NCBI GenBank assembly: GCA_045613065.1
Contig: JAZLAH010000044.1
Coordinates: forward strand, 1 to 64,000
From: Fimenecus sp045613065
GTDB taxonomy: Bacteria > Bacillota > Clostridia > Oscillospirales > Acutalibacteraceae
Length of the DNA: 64,000 bases
Direction: 5' to 3'
Shown: one piece after another, positions 43,597 to 51,888 of the stretch
How positions within the stretch are numbered: position 1 is the stretch's first letter
Layout: every line of letters starts with the position of its first letter
Program-made: the position numbers and the translations under genes
The notes under the pieces: generated by a model
Seen by the model: the letters and a program-made list of their open reading frames with translations, nothing else
Told to the model about the DNA's origin: nothing
Databases searched by the model: none

Positions 43597-44420
43597 ATAA
43601 GCACACCTCCGTCGTCATCATTGTCTGTGAAATAATTAAGAACACCAAGACAGATTAAAATCATTACCATAAGAACAAGTGAAAGCGCTGCACCAAGGTT
43701 ATAGTTATATGCAGTCTGGAACTGACCTTCAATAACGTCACCGATAAGTGTAATCTGACCTCCGCCCAATTTCTGTGTAATATAGAATGTACTTACACAA
43801 GGGACGAAAACCATAGTCACACCACTTGCAATTCCGGGAACTGAAAGTGGAAAAATAACTTTTCTAAGACAATAGAACTTATTACACCCCAAATCCTGTG
43901 CAGCCTCAACAAGTGAATTATCCATTTTTGAAAGCGCTGTATATAACGGCAAAATCATATATGGTAAGAAGTTGTAAACCATACCCAGGATAACTGCACC
44001 ACCAGTATTGAGCATTCTAAGTGGCTCAACGCCAAAAATGCCTAAAAATCTGTTAATTACACCTGACTCACCTAAAATAGTAATCCAGGAATAGGTACGG
44101 ATAAGGAAACTCATCCACATAGGAAGCATTACAAGCATTGTTGCAACACGCTGGAAAGAAGCCTTAGTCTGTGCTAATGCATAGGCAAAAGGATATGCGA
44201 TAAGAAGGCAAATCACCGTAGCAACAGCACCATAACTGATTGAAAGAATAAATGTTGTTGTATAATCCCCAATCTGGTTAATGTTGTTCATTGTGAAATT
44301 ACCGTCTGCATCTGTGAATGCATAATAAGCCACCATTATGAGCGGTGCTACTATAAATAACACCGACCAGAGCATATACGGTGCATTAAGCACCTTATGA
44401 AGAAATGAGGATTTTTTCAT
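43593..44420 (-). CDS. potB: spermidine/putrescine ABC transporter permease PotB
   Basis: A 275-residue permease with six hydrophobic segments and the EAA loop VEAAQDLGCNKFYCLRKVIFP that contacts the ATPase. FLIRTYSWITIL is typical of PotB. It overlaps the potA stop by 1 bp. With PotC it forms the translocation path for polyamines. Confidence 0.92.
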   Translation of the reverse strand: MKKSSFLHKVLNAPYMLWSVLFIVAPLIMVAYYAFTDADGNFTMNNINQIGDYTTTFILSISYGAVATVICLLIAYPFAYALAQTKASFQRVATMLVMLPMWMSFLIRTYSWITILGESGVINRFLGIFGVEPLRMLNTGGAVILGMVYNFLPYMILPLYTALSKMDNSLVEAAQDLGCNKFYCLRKVIFPLSVPGIASGVTMVFVPCVSTFYITQKLGGGQITLIGDVIEGQFQTAYNYNLGAALSLVLMVMILICLGVLNYFTDNDDDGGVLI

Positions 44421-45544
44421 TATTCCTCACCCACTTGCACTTGAGAAAGTTCGTCAAACTCGTCACTGAATGAACTGTAGTCACCGTAAAGACCTGAATA
44501 CTGTGATTTTTTCATAATGTGCATTTCGTCAGGTTTAATGGAAATGCCGATAACATCGCCAACCTCACTCTTATCTGTTGTCTGAATCATCCATTTGTAG
44601 TTATCAATATCAACGATAATTTCATAATGAACACCTTTAAATGTAACTGAAGTAACAGTACCCTGAAGCATACCTTTTTCCGGCTCAACAACGTCAATAT
44701 CCTCAGGACGGATAACAACGTCAACAGGTTCATTATGCTTAAAACCTTTGTCAACACACTGGAACTTAATTCCGTGGAATTCAACAGTAAAGTCTTCTTT
44801 CATAACACCATCAAGAATGTTACTTTCACCGATAAAATCAGCAACAAAAGCATTTTTAGGCTCATTATAAATATCAAGTGGAGTACCAATCTGCTGAATA
44901 ACGCCACCATTCATAACAACAACAGTATCGGACATTGAAAGAGCTTCTTCCTGGTCATGAGTAACATAAATAAATGTGATACCCAATTTCTGCTGGATAT
45001 TCTTAAGTTCAATCTGCATATCCTTACGAAGCTTAAGGTCAAGAGCACCCAAAGGCTCGTCAAGAAGCACAACTCGAGGATTCACCGCCAAAGCGCGAGC
45101 AATAGCAACACGCTGTTGCTGACCACCTGAAAGTGAATCGATGTTACGAGGGCCAAATCCTTTTAAATTTACAAGAGTAAGCATTTCACTTACCTTTTCT
45201 TTAATATCCTTTTCTTTCCACTTTTTAAGGCGAAGTCCGAATGCAATATTCTCATAAACATTCAGATGTGGGAAAAGGGCATAACGCTGAAAAATGGTGT
45301 TCACCTGACGCTTATATGCAGGAACACCATTGATATTTTTTCCTTCGAAAATAACATCACCTGAGTCCTGCTGTAAAAAACCCGCAATAATACGCAGGGT
45401 TGTTGTTTTACCACAGCCCGAAGGTCCGAGCAAAGTGATAAATTCACCGTCACGGATATAAAGGTTAATGTTATCAAGTATTTTATGGTCGCCATAGCTG
45501 ACGCTTATGTTTTTGAGGTCGATAATAACTGGATTGTTTTTCAA
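44420..45544 (-). CDS. potA: spermidine/putrescine ABC transporter ATPase PotA
   Basis: A 374-residue ATPase. Walker A is GPSGCGKTTTLR, signature LSGGQQQRVAIARAL, Walker B VVLLDEPLGALD, switch VTHDQEEALS. Residues from about 240 form the TOBE regulatory domain (DVVIRPEDIDV). It powers polyamine uptake and is the first gene of potABCD. A palindromic repeat sits between its promoter and its start codon. Confidence 0.94.
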   Translation of the reverse strand: MKNNPVIIDLKNISVSYGDHKILDNINLYIRDGEFITLLGPSGCGKTTTLRIIAGFLQQDSGDVIFEGKNINGVPAYKRQVNTIFQRYALFPHLNVYENIAFGLRLKKWKEKDIKEKVSEMLTLVNLKGFGPRNIDSLSGGQQQRVAIARALAVNPRVVLLDEPLGALDLKLRKDMQIELKNIQQKLGITFIYVTHDQEEALSMSDTVVVMNGGVIQQIGTPLDIYNEPKNAFVADFIGESNILDGVMKEDFTVEFHGIKFQCVDKGFKHNEPVDVVIRPEDIDVVEPEKGMLQGTVTSVTFKGVHYEIIVDIDNYKWMIQTTDKSEVGDVIGISIKPDEMHIMKKSQYSGLYGDYSSFSDEFDELSQVQVGEE

Positions 45545-45552
45545 TTATGCAG

Positions 45553-45604
45553 CCCCTTTCCAACCGATAGATATAGTTGGAACGGCTTAAAAGCCGCCCC
45601 TATT
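45553..45604. repeat. palindromic repeat in the 5' leader of potA
   Basis: Two stem-loops lie side by side: CCAAC/GTTGG (45560-45580) and CGGCTT/AAGCCG (about 45583-45596), bounded by GCCCC and GGGGC-like ends. On the minus strand the sequence reads AGGGGCGGCTTTTAAGCC, resembling dispersed intergenic repeats. It would lie in the 5' UTR of potABCD. Confidence 0.5.
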
Positions 45605-45616
45605 TGGTATGAATTA

Positions 45617-45645
45617 AATATAATCTTAAATCGACAAAAAGTCAA
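45617..45645 (-). promoter_or_regulatory. promoter of potABCD
   Basis: Minus-strand TTGACT (45640-45645), 17 bp, TATATT (45617-45622). The operon leader is about 70 nt and contains the palindromic repeat. Confidence 0.7.
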
Positions 45646-45673
45646 TAATTTTTGCGAATTTCCATAAAAATTT

Positions 45674-46354
45674 TTACTTAATTTCGTTTACAATTCTGCT
45701 CAATTCATCAGGATGACGAGTTGTGATGTTATCAGGTGCGAACGAGAGGATTTTGTACATATTTTTTTTGTCATCAACAGTCCAGATTGACACTAAAAGA
45801 CCTTTTTCGTGAAAAATCTTTACAAGCTTTTCTGATGCACCTGTGTACTTGAAGTTTATTCCCACAGCACCTGCCTGTTTCACCTTACCAACAACTGAAA
45901 GAATGTACTTTTCGTTGTTCTTTTTCCACCATTTCACCTTAAAATTAAGGTAGTATGGGACCCTCGGACTATCTTTTTTCACTGATTCCACAAAGCCCTC
46001 ATGAACGCCTGTATAGAAAATTCTTTTTTCGATACCGTATTTCTCAGCCAACGGATAAACCTTCCCGAGAGCATCACAAGTTTTTATATCTACATTCACT
46101 TTGATATTGTCAAATTGTGAAACATATTCAAATGCTTTATCAAGAGTAACCTCTCCACCGACAGGTTTGTCGTGAGATAATACAGGCTCACCGTCATCTG
46201 CAAATCGCAAATCAAATTCCACAACAGGTGCGCCCCTTTCTGCACCGGCTTTAATTGACTCTAAACTGTTCTGTGCAGTTCCCATACAGCCTGTATGTGC
46301 TGTAAATGTGAAATCTTTTGGTAATTTTGTGCATTTATCTTTGTACTTATTCAT
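45674..46354 (-). CDS. divergent glycerophosphodiester phosphodiesterase-like protein
   Basis: A 226-residue TIM-barrel protein of the GDPD superfamily. The expected HRG...PEN motif is altered to HTGCMGTAQNS, so the conserved Arg and Glu are replaced. VEFDLRFADDGEPVLSHD retains the metal-site Glu/Asp and the second His, and VDIKT and WTVDD occur later. There is no signal peptide. It may have altered substrate use or reduced activity. ATG 46354 is used; TTG 46363 is an alternative. It lies upstream of the potA promoter on the same strand and is a separate unit. Confidence 0.72.
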   Translation of the reverse strand: MNKYKDKCTKLPKDFTFTAHTGCMGTAQNSLESIKAGAERGAPVVEFDLRFADDGEPVLSHDKPVGGEVTLDKAFEYVSQFDNIKVNVDIKTCDALGKVYPLAEKYGIEKRIFYTGVHEGFVESVKKDSPRVPYYLNFKVKWWKKNNEKYILSVVGKVKQAGAVGINFKYTGASEKLVKIFHEKGLLVSIWTVDDKKNMYKILSFAPDNITTRHPDELSRIVNEIK

Positions 46355-46409
46355 TTTCCTCAACCAACTTTCTGATTATATTTTAATATTATTTATGTTA
46401 TAAATCAAG

Positions 46410-46438
46410 TTGATTTTACATTTATTATATGATAAAAT
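46410..46438 (+). promoter_or_regulatory. promoter of the cobalamin-riboswitch transcript
   Basis: TTGATT (46410-46415), 17 bp, TAAAAT (46433-46438), directly before the riboswitch. Confidence 0.7.
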
Positions 46439-46446
46439 TCCCTTGT

Positions 46447-46640
46447 AAAGGTTCGGTATGTCGGGGAATCAGGTGAAATTCCTGAACGAGTCCGTCGCCG
46501 TAAGCAGAAAAGATGTTTTCACTTGCTGCCGCAAAGTAAGGTAAGCCATTGAATGTAAATTTGAGAAGGCGAAAACATCACAATTCTGCAAGTCGGAATA
46601 CCCGGTATTGAAATTTTCTTTGTCACGGTAACTGATATAT
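46447..46640 (+). promoter_or_regulatory. cobalamin riboswitch
   Basis: The conserved core is readable: GGTTCGGTATG, then GGGGAATCAGGTGAAATTCC (46473-46492), GAACGAGTCCGTCGCCGTAA, a variable arm, the B12 box as GTAAGCCATTGAATG (46541-46555, GCCATTG for GCCACTG), and GTCGGAATACCCGGT closing P1. It lies between a promoter and the DUF4430 lipoprotein gene, so high B12 should lower expression. No T-run terminator is seen, suggesting control of translation initiation. Confidence 0.92.
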
Positions 46641-46688
46641 GGAAAAGCCTTTATGAAAAATAAAATACTCTATAAGGAGAGAAACAGT

Positions 46689-47123
46689 ATGAAAGAAATT
46701 ATTAAAAATCGTTTCCGTTCTGTTCTTTCATTTGTACTTGTTGCGGCCATAGTACTTATGTTTGCAGGTTGCGGACAAAAAGGAGTTCAGGGAAATCCTG
46801 AAACAACACAGAATCAACAGGAAAATGTGGAAAAGTCATTTGAGTTCCAAGTTGTTGACCTTGATGGCACAAAAAAAGAATTCAAAATCACGTACGACAC
46901 AGAAACAACTGTTGGTGAAGCACTTATTAATGAAAAACTCATTTCAGGTGAAAATGGTCAATACGGTCTTATGGTTGACACGGTCAATGGTCAGAAATAT
47001 GACTATAACGAAGATGGTGCATATTGGGCTTTTTACATCAATGGTGAATACGCTATGACAGGCGTTGATATGACACCAATTAAAGATGGTGAAGCGTATT
47101 CATTTGTGGCAACTAAAGCATAA
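46689..47123 (+). CDS. DUF4430 lipoprotein, predicted corrinoid-binding
   Basis: A 144-residue precursor with lipoprotein signal (SFVLVAAIVLMFAGCGQ, lipobox Cys near residue 28), a short Gln/Asn/Glu linker, and a DUF4430 domain. That fold is also called transcobalamin-like C-terminal domain and contains TVGEALINEKLI, GQYGLMVDTVNG and GAYWAFYINGEYAMTGVD. ATG 46689 has AAGGAGAG upstream. Control by a cobalamin riboswitch and coupling to an ECF S component support a surface corrinoid-capture role. Confidence 0.88.
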   Translation: MKEIIKNRFRSVLSFVLVAAIVLMFAGCGQKGVQGNPETTQNQQENVEKSFEFQVVDLDGTKKEFKITYDTETTVGEALINEKLISGENGQYGLMVDTVNGQKYDYNEDGAYWAFYINGEYAMTGVDMTPIKDGEAYSFVATKA

Positions 47124-47650
47124 TGAAAAATCAAAAATATCAACAATTAGTTGACCTGGTTGTTTTTGCCCTGTTGGGTGTCATAATGTTCATTTCAAAG
47201 TACATTACAGATGCGTTGCCTAACATTCACTTTATCGGAATGCTCACAATGACATACACCATTACATATCGAAAAAAAGCACTTGTTCCAATTTATGTTT
47301 TTGTGCTTTTAATAGGACTTTTTAATGGCTTTGGATTATGGTGGATTCCGTATCTGTACATTTGGGCTATCCTTTGGGCTGTCACCATGCTTTTGCCAAA
47401 GAAAATGAACACAAAAATTGCAGTTCCTGTTTATGCAGTAGTCTGTGCACTTCACGGACTTTGTTATGGCATACTTTATGCACCTGCACAAGCACTTATG
47501 TATGGACTTGATTTCAAAGGAATGTTAGCGTGGATTGGTGCAGGATTGTACTTTGACCTACTCCACGGAATCGGCAATTTCGCACTTGGATTTTTGATTA
47601 TTCCACTATCAAACACCCTGAAAAAAGCCCACAAAACAGCCGAAAAATAA
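47123..47650 (+). CDS. ECF transporter S component, predicted cobalamin or cobinamide
   Basis: A 175-residue membrane protein with about six hydrophobic segments and the S-component opening LVDLVVFALLGVIMFISKYI, resembling MptD/CbrT-like ECF S proteins. It overlaps the lipoprotein stop by 1 bp (TAATG) and falls under the same cobalamin riboswitch, so a corrinoid is the likely substrate. The energising EcfAA'T module is not local, so it must be shared. The substrate is inferred from regulation. Confidence 0.85.
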   Translation: MKNQKYQQLVDLVVFALLGVIMFISKYITDALPNIHFIGMLTMTYTITYRKKALVPIYVFVLLIGLFNGFGLWWIPYLYIWAILWAVTMLLPKKMNTKIAVPVYAVVCALHGLCYGILYAPAQALMYGLDFKGMLAWIGAGLYFDLLHGIGNFALGFLIIPLSNTLKKAHKTAEK

Positions 47651-47670
47651 AATTAAATAACACATAAAAA

Positions 47671-47700
47671 AGCAGAGAAGATTTTTACACCTTCTCTGCT
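47671..47700. terminator. bidirectional terminator between the ECF operon and hydF
   Basis: AGCAGAGAAG (47671-47680) pairs perfectly with CTTCTCTGCT (47691-47700). T-rich tails occur on both strands (GATTTTATTTT and TTTTTTATG). Confidence 0.9.
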
Positions 47701-47704
47701 GATT

Positions 47705-48886
47705 TTATTTTATGGGTTGTAGGCTTCTGTCTAATATGCCGTTGATTTGAGCAATTGCTGTGCCATAATTTGTGATTGGCACATTATTTTCTTCGCAAAA
47801 ACGTCGTCTGTACTGCATTTCTCTCTCTGTCAACATACATCCTCCACAATGGATGACAAGCGAAATATCCGTTAGGTCTTCGGGAAAATCTTTACCTGAA
47901 GTAAACCTGAAATTGAGTTCTTTTCCTGAATATTCCTTAAGCCATTTCGGAAGTTTTTGTGTGCCGATATCACCACATTGACGATGATGAGTGCATCCCT
48001 CGGCTATGAGAATAGTATCACCGTCATTGAGATTTTTCATTTTATCAGCACCGTTTATAGCACTCTCTAGACTCCCTTTATATCTTGCCATAAGGATTGA
48101 AAATGATGTGAGAGGAATATCTTCACCCACAATTTTTAACACGAAACCAAAAGCCTGAGAATCAGTTATGACCATTCTTGGTTTTTCCTTTAAGGCATCA
48201 AGAGTTGTTTTAAGTTCTGTTTCTCTTGTTACAACAGGAATTGCTCCTGAATCAAGAGTGTCACGGATTGTCATTTGCTGAGGAAGAATAAGTCTTCCTT
48301 TTGGTGCAGCTGAATCAATAGGTGTTACAAGTACAACTATATCGCCCGTTTTGAATAAATCACCAACGACTCTTTTATTCTCATTCTGTACTTTGACTGC
48401 ATTTGCAATTCTGTTTTTAAGTTCATTAATATTTGTTCCGTTTTTAGCACTTACAAAAATTGTATTATCATCTAAAACAACATTTTCTGTGAACAAATCA
48501 GCCTTATTATATGCTACAACAAAAGGAATTTTCTTTTTGTCAAAAAGAGTTAGCATCTCTCTGTCAAACTGTTGCAATCCCAATGTAGCATCCACAACAA
48601 GTACTGCTATGTCAATATAATTAAGCACTTGTTTTGTTTTTTTGACACGCATTAACCCAAGTTCGCCTTCGTCATCAATACCAGGAGTATCAACGATTAC
48701 AACAGGTCCTAATGGTAAAAGTTCCATAGCCTTTTTTACTGGGTCTGTTGTTGTGCCTTTTACATCTGACACAAGAGATAACTCCTGTCCTGTAACTGCA
48801 TTCACCACACTTGATTTACCTGCATTTCTCAGTCCGAAAAAACCTATATGCAGTCTTTCTGCTGATACAACATCATTTAAACTCAT
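47705..48886 (-). CDS. hydF: [FeFe]-hydrogenase maturation GTPase HydF
   Basis: A 393-residue scaffold protein. The N-terminal GTPase has GLRNAGKSS, the KGTTTDP switch and DTPGIDDEGELG; NKAD is the G4 motif. The C-terminal cluster-binding region has GCTHHRQCGDIG and IHCGGCM, the CxH...HCxxC ligands for the [4Fe-4S] cluster. HydF carries the diiron precursor assembled by HydE and HydG and delivers it to the hydrogenase. It starts 2 bp after hydG. The hydrogenase structural gene itself is not in the window. Confidence 0.95.
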   Translation of the reverse strand: MSLNDVVSAERLHIGFFGLRNAGKSSVVNAVTGQELSLVSDVKGTTTDPVKKAMELLPLGPVVIVDTPGIDDEGELGLMRVKKTKQVLNYIDIAVLVVDATLGLQQFDREMLTLFDKKKIPFVVAYNKADLFTENVVLDDNTIFVSAKNGTNINELKNRIANAVKVQNENKRVVGDLFKTGDIVVLVTPIDSAAPKGRLILPQQMTIRDTLDSGAIPVVTRETELKTTLDALKEKPRMVITDSQAFGFVLKIVGEDIPLTSFSILMARYKGSLESAINGADKMKNLNDGDTILIAEGCTHHRQCGDIGTQKLPKWLKEYSGKELNFRFTSGKDFPEDLTDISLVIHCGGCMLTEREMQYRRRFCEENNVPITNYGTAIAQINGILDRSLQPIK

Positions 48887-48888
48887 AA

Positions 48889-50334
48889 TTAAAACCTAAA
48901 ATCTCGTCTGTTTGACGCTTTAATATCTTCTACATTCTGGATTGCGATTTCTCTTGCCTTTGGATTTGGCACTTTCTGGAGTTCTTTTTCGATAAGTTCA
49001 AAACCAATTTTCTTTGTTTCTTCACTTGCATAGTCCACAAGGAATTCTGTAAGTGTCATAAGAGCATTTGGATGACAGCAGTTCTGAATCTGTCCGTTTT
49101 TGCAAAGTGCCATAAATCTATCACCAGTTCTGCCTTCACGATAACAAGCAGTACAGAATGATGGAATGTGACCTTTTTCCATAAGCCAACGAACAACTTC
49201 GTCGAGAGTTCTTTGGTCAGAAACATCAAACTGTTCTGAATCGTGAGGACGTTCTTCTTCTGTATAACCACCAACAGACGTACGAGACGCACCGCTGATT
49301 TGTGAAATACCCATATTAAGCACTCTGCCACGAACTTCTTCTGATTCTCTTGTTGAGATAATCATTCCTGTATATGGAACTGCAATACGGATACAAGCAA
49401 TAATCTTTTCAAACATTTCATCGGAAATTGAATTATCAAACGCTGTTGGGTCAATATCGTCTGCTTTTTTGATTCTTGGAACGCTGATTGTATGAGGTCC
49501 AACACCGTGAACAGCTTCAAGATGTTCAGCGTGCATCATAAGACCAACAAATTCATATTTGTAAAGCTCAAGTCCGAAAAGTACACCAAGACCAACGTCG
49601 TCAATGCCACCTTCCATTGCTCGGTCCATTGCCTCTGTATGATATGCATAATTATGCTTTGGCCCTGTTGGATGAAGTTTTTCGTAACTTTCCTTATGAT
49701 ATGTTTCTTGGAAAAGGATATATGTGCCAATTCCTGCATCCTTGAGTTTTCTGTAATTTTCAACCGTTGTTGCTGCGATATTTACATTAACTCGACGTAT
49801 TGCACCATTCTTATGCTTAATACTGTAAATTGTATCAATACATTCAAGGATATATTCGATTGGATTATTTACAGGGTCTTCACCTGCTTCAATAGCAAGA
49901 CGCTTATGTCCCATATCCTGAAGTGCAATAACTTCATTACGAACTTCTTCCTGAGTAAGCTTTTTACGACAGATATTTTTGTTCTGATAATGGTATGGAC
50001 AGTAAACGCAACCATTCACACAGTAGTTTGAAAGATAAAGTGGAGCAAACATTACGATACGATTACCGTAAAATGCAAGTTTGATTTCCTCTGCAAGCTT
50101 ATACAACAGCTCATTCTTTTCAGGAATATCGCAAAGGAGCAAAACCGCTGCCTCACGGTGAGAAAGACCTGCACAAATTGTTCCTTCTTCTGTTTTCTTT
50201 GGTCTTGCTTTTTCTAAAATTTTGTCAATCAACTCTGCATTATGCTTATTCTGTTCAGCATACTCGAGAGTCGCTAATATTTCTTCATCACTGATAAATT
50301 CTTCAGCTTTTAATGATTTTGGATTATATGCCAT
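48889..50334 (-). CDS. hydG: [FeFe]-hydrogenase maturase HydG (tyrosine lyase)
   Basis: A 481-residue radical SAM enzyme. The cluster motif is CVNGCVYCPYHYQNKN, and the C-terminal extension ends in FCTACYREGRTGDRFM with further Cys, which binds the auxiliary cluster. HydG cleaves tyrosine to p-cresol and dehydroglycine, releasing CO and CN for the H-cluster. ATG 50334 with AAAGG upstream is preferred over TTG 50343. ThiH is a relative, but the C-terminal Cys motif and the neighbours fix HydG. Confidence 0.95.
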   Translation of the reverse strand: MAYNPKSLKAEEFISDEEILATLEYAEQNKHNAELIDKILEKARPKKTEEGTICAGLSHREAAVLLLCDIPEKNELLYKLAEEIKLAFYGNRIVMFAPLYLSNYCVNGCVYCPYHYQNKNICRKKLTQEEVRNEVIALQDMGHKRLAIEAGEDPVNNPIEYILECIDTIYSIKHKNGAIRRVNVNIAATTVENYRKLKDAGIGTYILFQETYHKESYEKLHPTGPKHNYAYHTEAMDRAMEGGIDDVGLGVLFGLELYKYEFVGLMMHAEHLEAVHGVGPHTISVPRIKKADDIDPTAFDNSISDEMFEKIIACIRIAVPYTGMIISTRESEEVRGRVLNMGISQISGASRTSVGGYTEEERPHDSEQFDVSDQRTLDEVVRWLMEKGHIPSFCTACYREGRTGDRFMALCKNGQIQNCCHPNALMTLTEFLVDYASEETKKIGFELIEKELQKVPNPKAREIAIQNVEDIKASNRRDFRF

Positions 50335-50339
50335 ATTTC

Positions 50340-51392
50340 TCAACCTTTCTTTATATCTCCTCGGTCTGTTACGATTTTATAACCGATATTTCTCATACTG
50401 TTTTTAAGATTTTCTATTTCCTGTGCAGATTCGTTTCCGCTGATTAACTTATTGTTATAAAGCTCATATTTCTTTCTAACGCTATGTGGTGAAAGATTTG
50501 GCATTATAACATTTGCTCCACACAAAATTCCTTTTTCACGACCACCTTGTTCTGCTGTGCCAAGTGCAGTTGTTGCAGGAAGCAGAATTGTGGGCTTTAT
50601 AAGTCGGATAATTGACAACAAATAGCAGGTAAACTCCACATCTCCTGCATAAAAATCTTTAAACTCAGTTGCCTTGTGAGGAATAAACGGACCTATTCCA
50701 CACATTTCCGGTGAAAATTCTTCAATGAATTTTAAATCCTTTGCTAGATTTTCTGTGGTCTGATACGGTGAACCAACCATAAAGCCACAACCTGTCTGGA
50801 ACCCGATTTTCTTCAGGTTTTTAAGACATTCCATACGGGTCTTAAAACTCATTTTTTCAGGATGCAACTTGTTGTAATGGTCCTCGTCTGCTGTTTCGTG
50901 ACGGAGAAGATACCTATCAGCACCTGCCATATATAGTTTTTTATAGCTTTCAAAGCTTCGTTCACCCAAAGAGAGAGTCACTGCACAATCAGGATATTTT
51001 TCTTTAATTGACCTTATAATATCAACAAGAATTTCATCGGTGAAGTGCAGGTCTTCTCCACCCTGCATTACAAAGGTACGGAATCCTAAAGAATAACCTT
51101 CGTCACAACAAGAAAGAATCTCCTCTTTTGTTAGCCTATATCTGTCGCACTCTTTATTTCCAGATCTTATTCCACAATACAGACAATCGTTTTTACATAT
51201 ATTGCTAATTTCAATAAGACCACGGATGAAAACTGAATTCCCATAAACTTCTTTTCGTTTTTTTACAGCTTCCGTCTTTAAAAACTCTGCAATTTCACTA
51301 TTTCGATTATCAATTAAATATTCATATTCAGTTGTTGATAATGAACCTGTGCTGATTAGCTTTTGTCCGATTTTTAATAACTTATCATTCAT
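50340..51392 (-). CDS. hydE: [FeFe]-hydrogenase maturase HydE
   Basis: A 350-residue radical SAM protein with cluster motif ISNICKNDCLYCGIR near residue 65, and MQGGEDLHFTDE after it. BioB/PylB-like barrel motifs such as ERSFESYKKLYMAGADRYLLRHET follow. HydE makes the organometallic precursor for the diiron site, with HydG. It overlaps the TM1266-type gene by 8 bp and ends just before hydG. BioB is excluded by the operon context and the lack of its extra cluster motif. Confidence 0.94.
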   Translation of the reverse strand: MNDKLLKIGQKLISTGSLSTTEYEYLIDNRNSEIAEFLKTEAVKKRKEVYGNSVFIRGLIEISNICKNDCLYCGIRSGNKECDRYRLTKEEILSCCDEGYSLGFRTFVMQGGEDLHFTDEILVDIIRSIKEKYPDCAVTLSLGERSFESYKKLYMAGADRYLLRHETADEDHYNKLHPEKMSFKTRMECLKNLKKIGFQTGCGFMVGSPYQTTENLAKDLKFIEEFSPEMCGIGPFIPHKATEFKDFYAGDVEFTCYLLSIIRLIKPTILLPATTALGTAEQGGREKGILCGANVIMPNLSPHSVRKKYELYNNKLISGNESAQEIENLKNSMRNIGYKIVTDRGDIKKG

Positions 51393-51642
51393 TTGTAATC
51401 ACATTTGAGTATGCAGTTTTTACGCTGACACCCTGAATTTTCCCGATTTTTCCTGACAAAGCAGAAATAACATCCTGAGGTGCATCTACTGCGATACTTA
51501 CTATATTAACATTTTTCTTTCTGTATGGGATTCCCATTCTACCAACGATATATTCGCCATAATCGTGAAGAATAGCGTTAAGAAGTTCAACTGACTCCAC
51601 ATTCTCAACTATAATCCCCATAACAGCAATTCTTGTTTCCAT
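51385..51642 (-). CDS. TM1266-type iron-only hydrogenase system regulator
   Basis: An 85-residue ACT-like (NikR C-terminal-like) protein of the TM1266 family. It opens METRIAVMGIIVENVESVELLN and continues with GEYIVGRMGIPYRKKNVNIVSI, matching the family that accompanies hydEGF in Clostridia and Thermotoga. Binding of a small ligand is assumed but unproven. It is the first gene of the operon. Its ribosome site AGAGGTGA overlaps the stop codon of an upstream 31-codon frame. Confidence 0.9.
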   Translation of the reverse strand: METRIAVMGIIVENVESVELLNAILHDYGEYIVGRMGIPYRKKNVNIVSIAVDAPQDVISALSGKIGKIQGVSVKTAYSNVITNE

Positions 51643-51646
51643 ATTA

Positions 51647-51785
51647 TCACCTCTGATATGTTGAAAAATAAAAAATAGTACAATACCCCTGAAGATATTG
51701 TACCGATAAAAAATTACAAGTGTAGTATTTTTGATTATACATTACACCTTTCATCCGGAAGCTATCAGCATCTTCATGTCAGGTC
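51647..51785 (-). promoter_or_regulatory. leader RNA of the hydrogenase maturation operon with terminator and small ORF
   Basis: Between the promoter and the TM1266-type gene the minus-strand transcript contains a GAAG/CTTC hairpin near 51756-51776. It then has complementary GTGTA/TACAC arms (near 51719-51748) and a terminator-like stem GTACAATA/TATTGTAC (51678-51703) followed by TATTTTTTATTTTT. A 31-codon ORF starts at ATG 51742 behind AAAGG, runs through the terminator stem and stops inside the ribosome site of the first gene. This suggests attenuation or translational coupling. I cannot match it to a known riboswitch class. Confidence 0.55.
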
Positions 51786-51791
51786 ATATAT

Positions 51792-51820
51792 ATTTTATCA
51801 TATTTATTCTTTTATGTAAA
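51792..51820 (-). promoter_or_regulatory. promoter of the TM1266-hydEGF operon
   Basis: Minus-strand TTTACA (51815-51820), 17 bp, TAAAAT (51792-51797). Confidence 0.7.
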
Positions 51821-51830
51821 GAAAAAAACA

Positions 51831-51859
51831 TTGTAATATGTCTCATTTTTTGGTATTAT
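51831..51859 (+). promoter_or_regulatory. promoter of the secreted glycoside hydrolase pair
   Basis: TTGTAA (51831-51836), 17 bp, TATTAT (51854-51859). Confidence 0.6.
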
Positions 51860-51888
51860 TTTTATATCTTAAAAAAGTTGGTGTAACT

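Noticed and set aside
51647..51785. Known riboswitch class (TPP, fluoride, THF or SAM) in the hyd leader
   Set aside because: None of the conserved cores I can recall for those classes is present; only generic hairpins and a terminator are visible.
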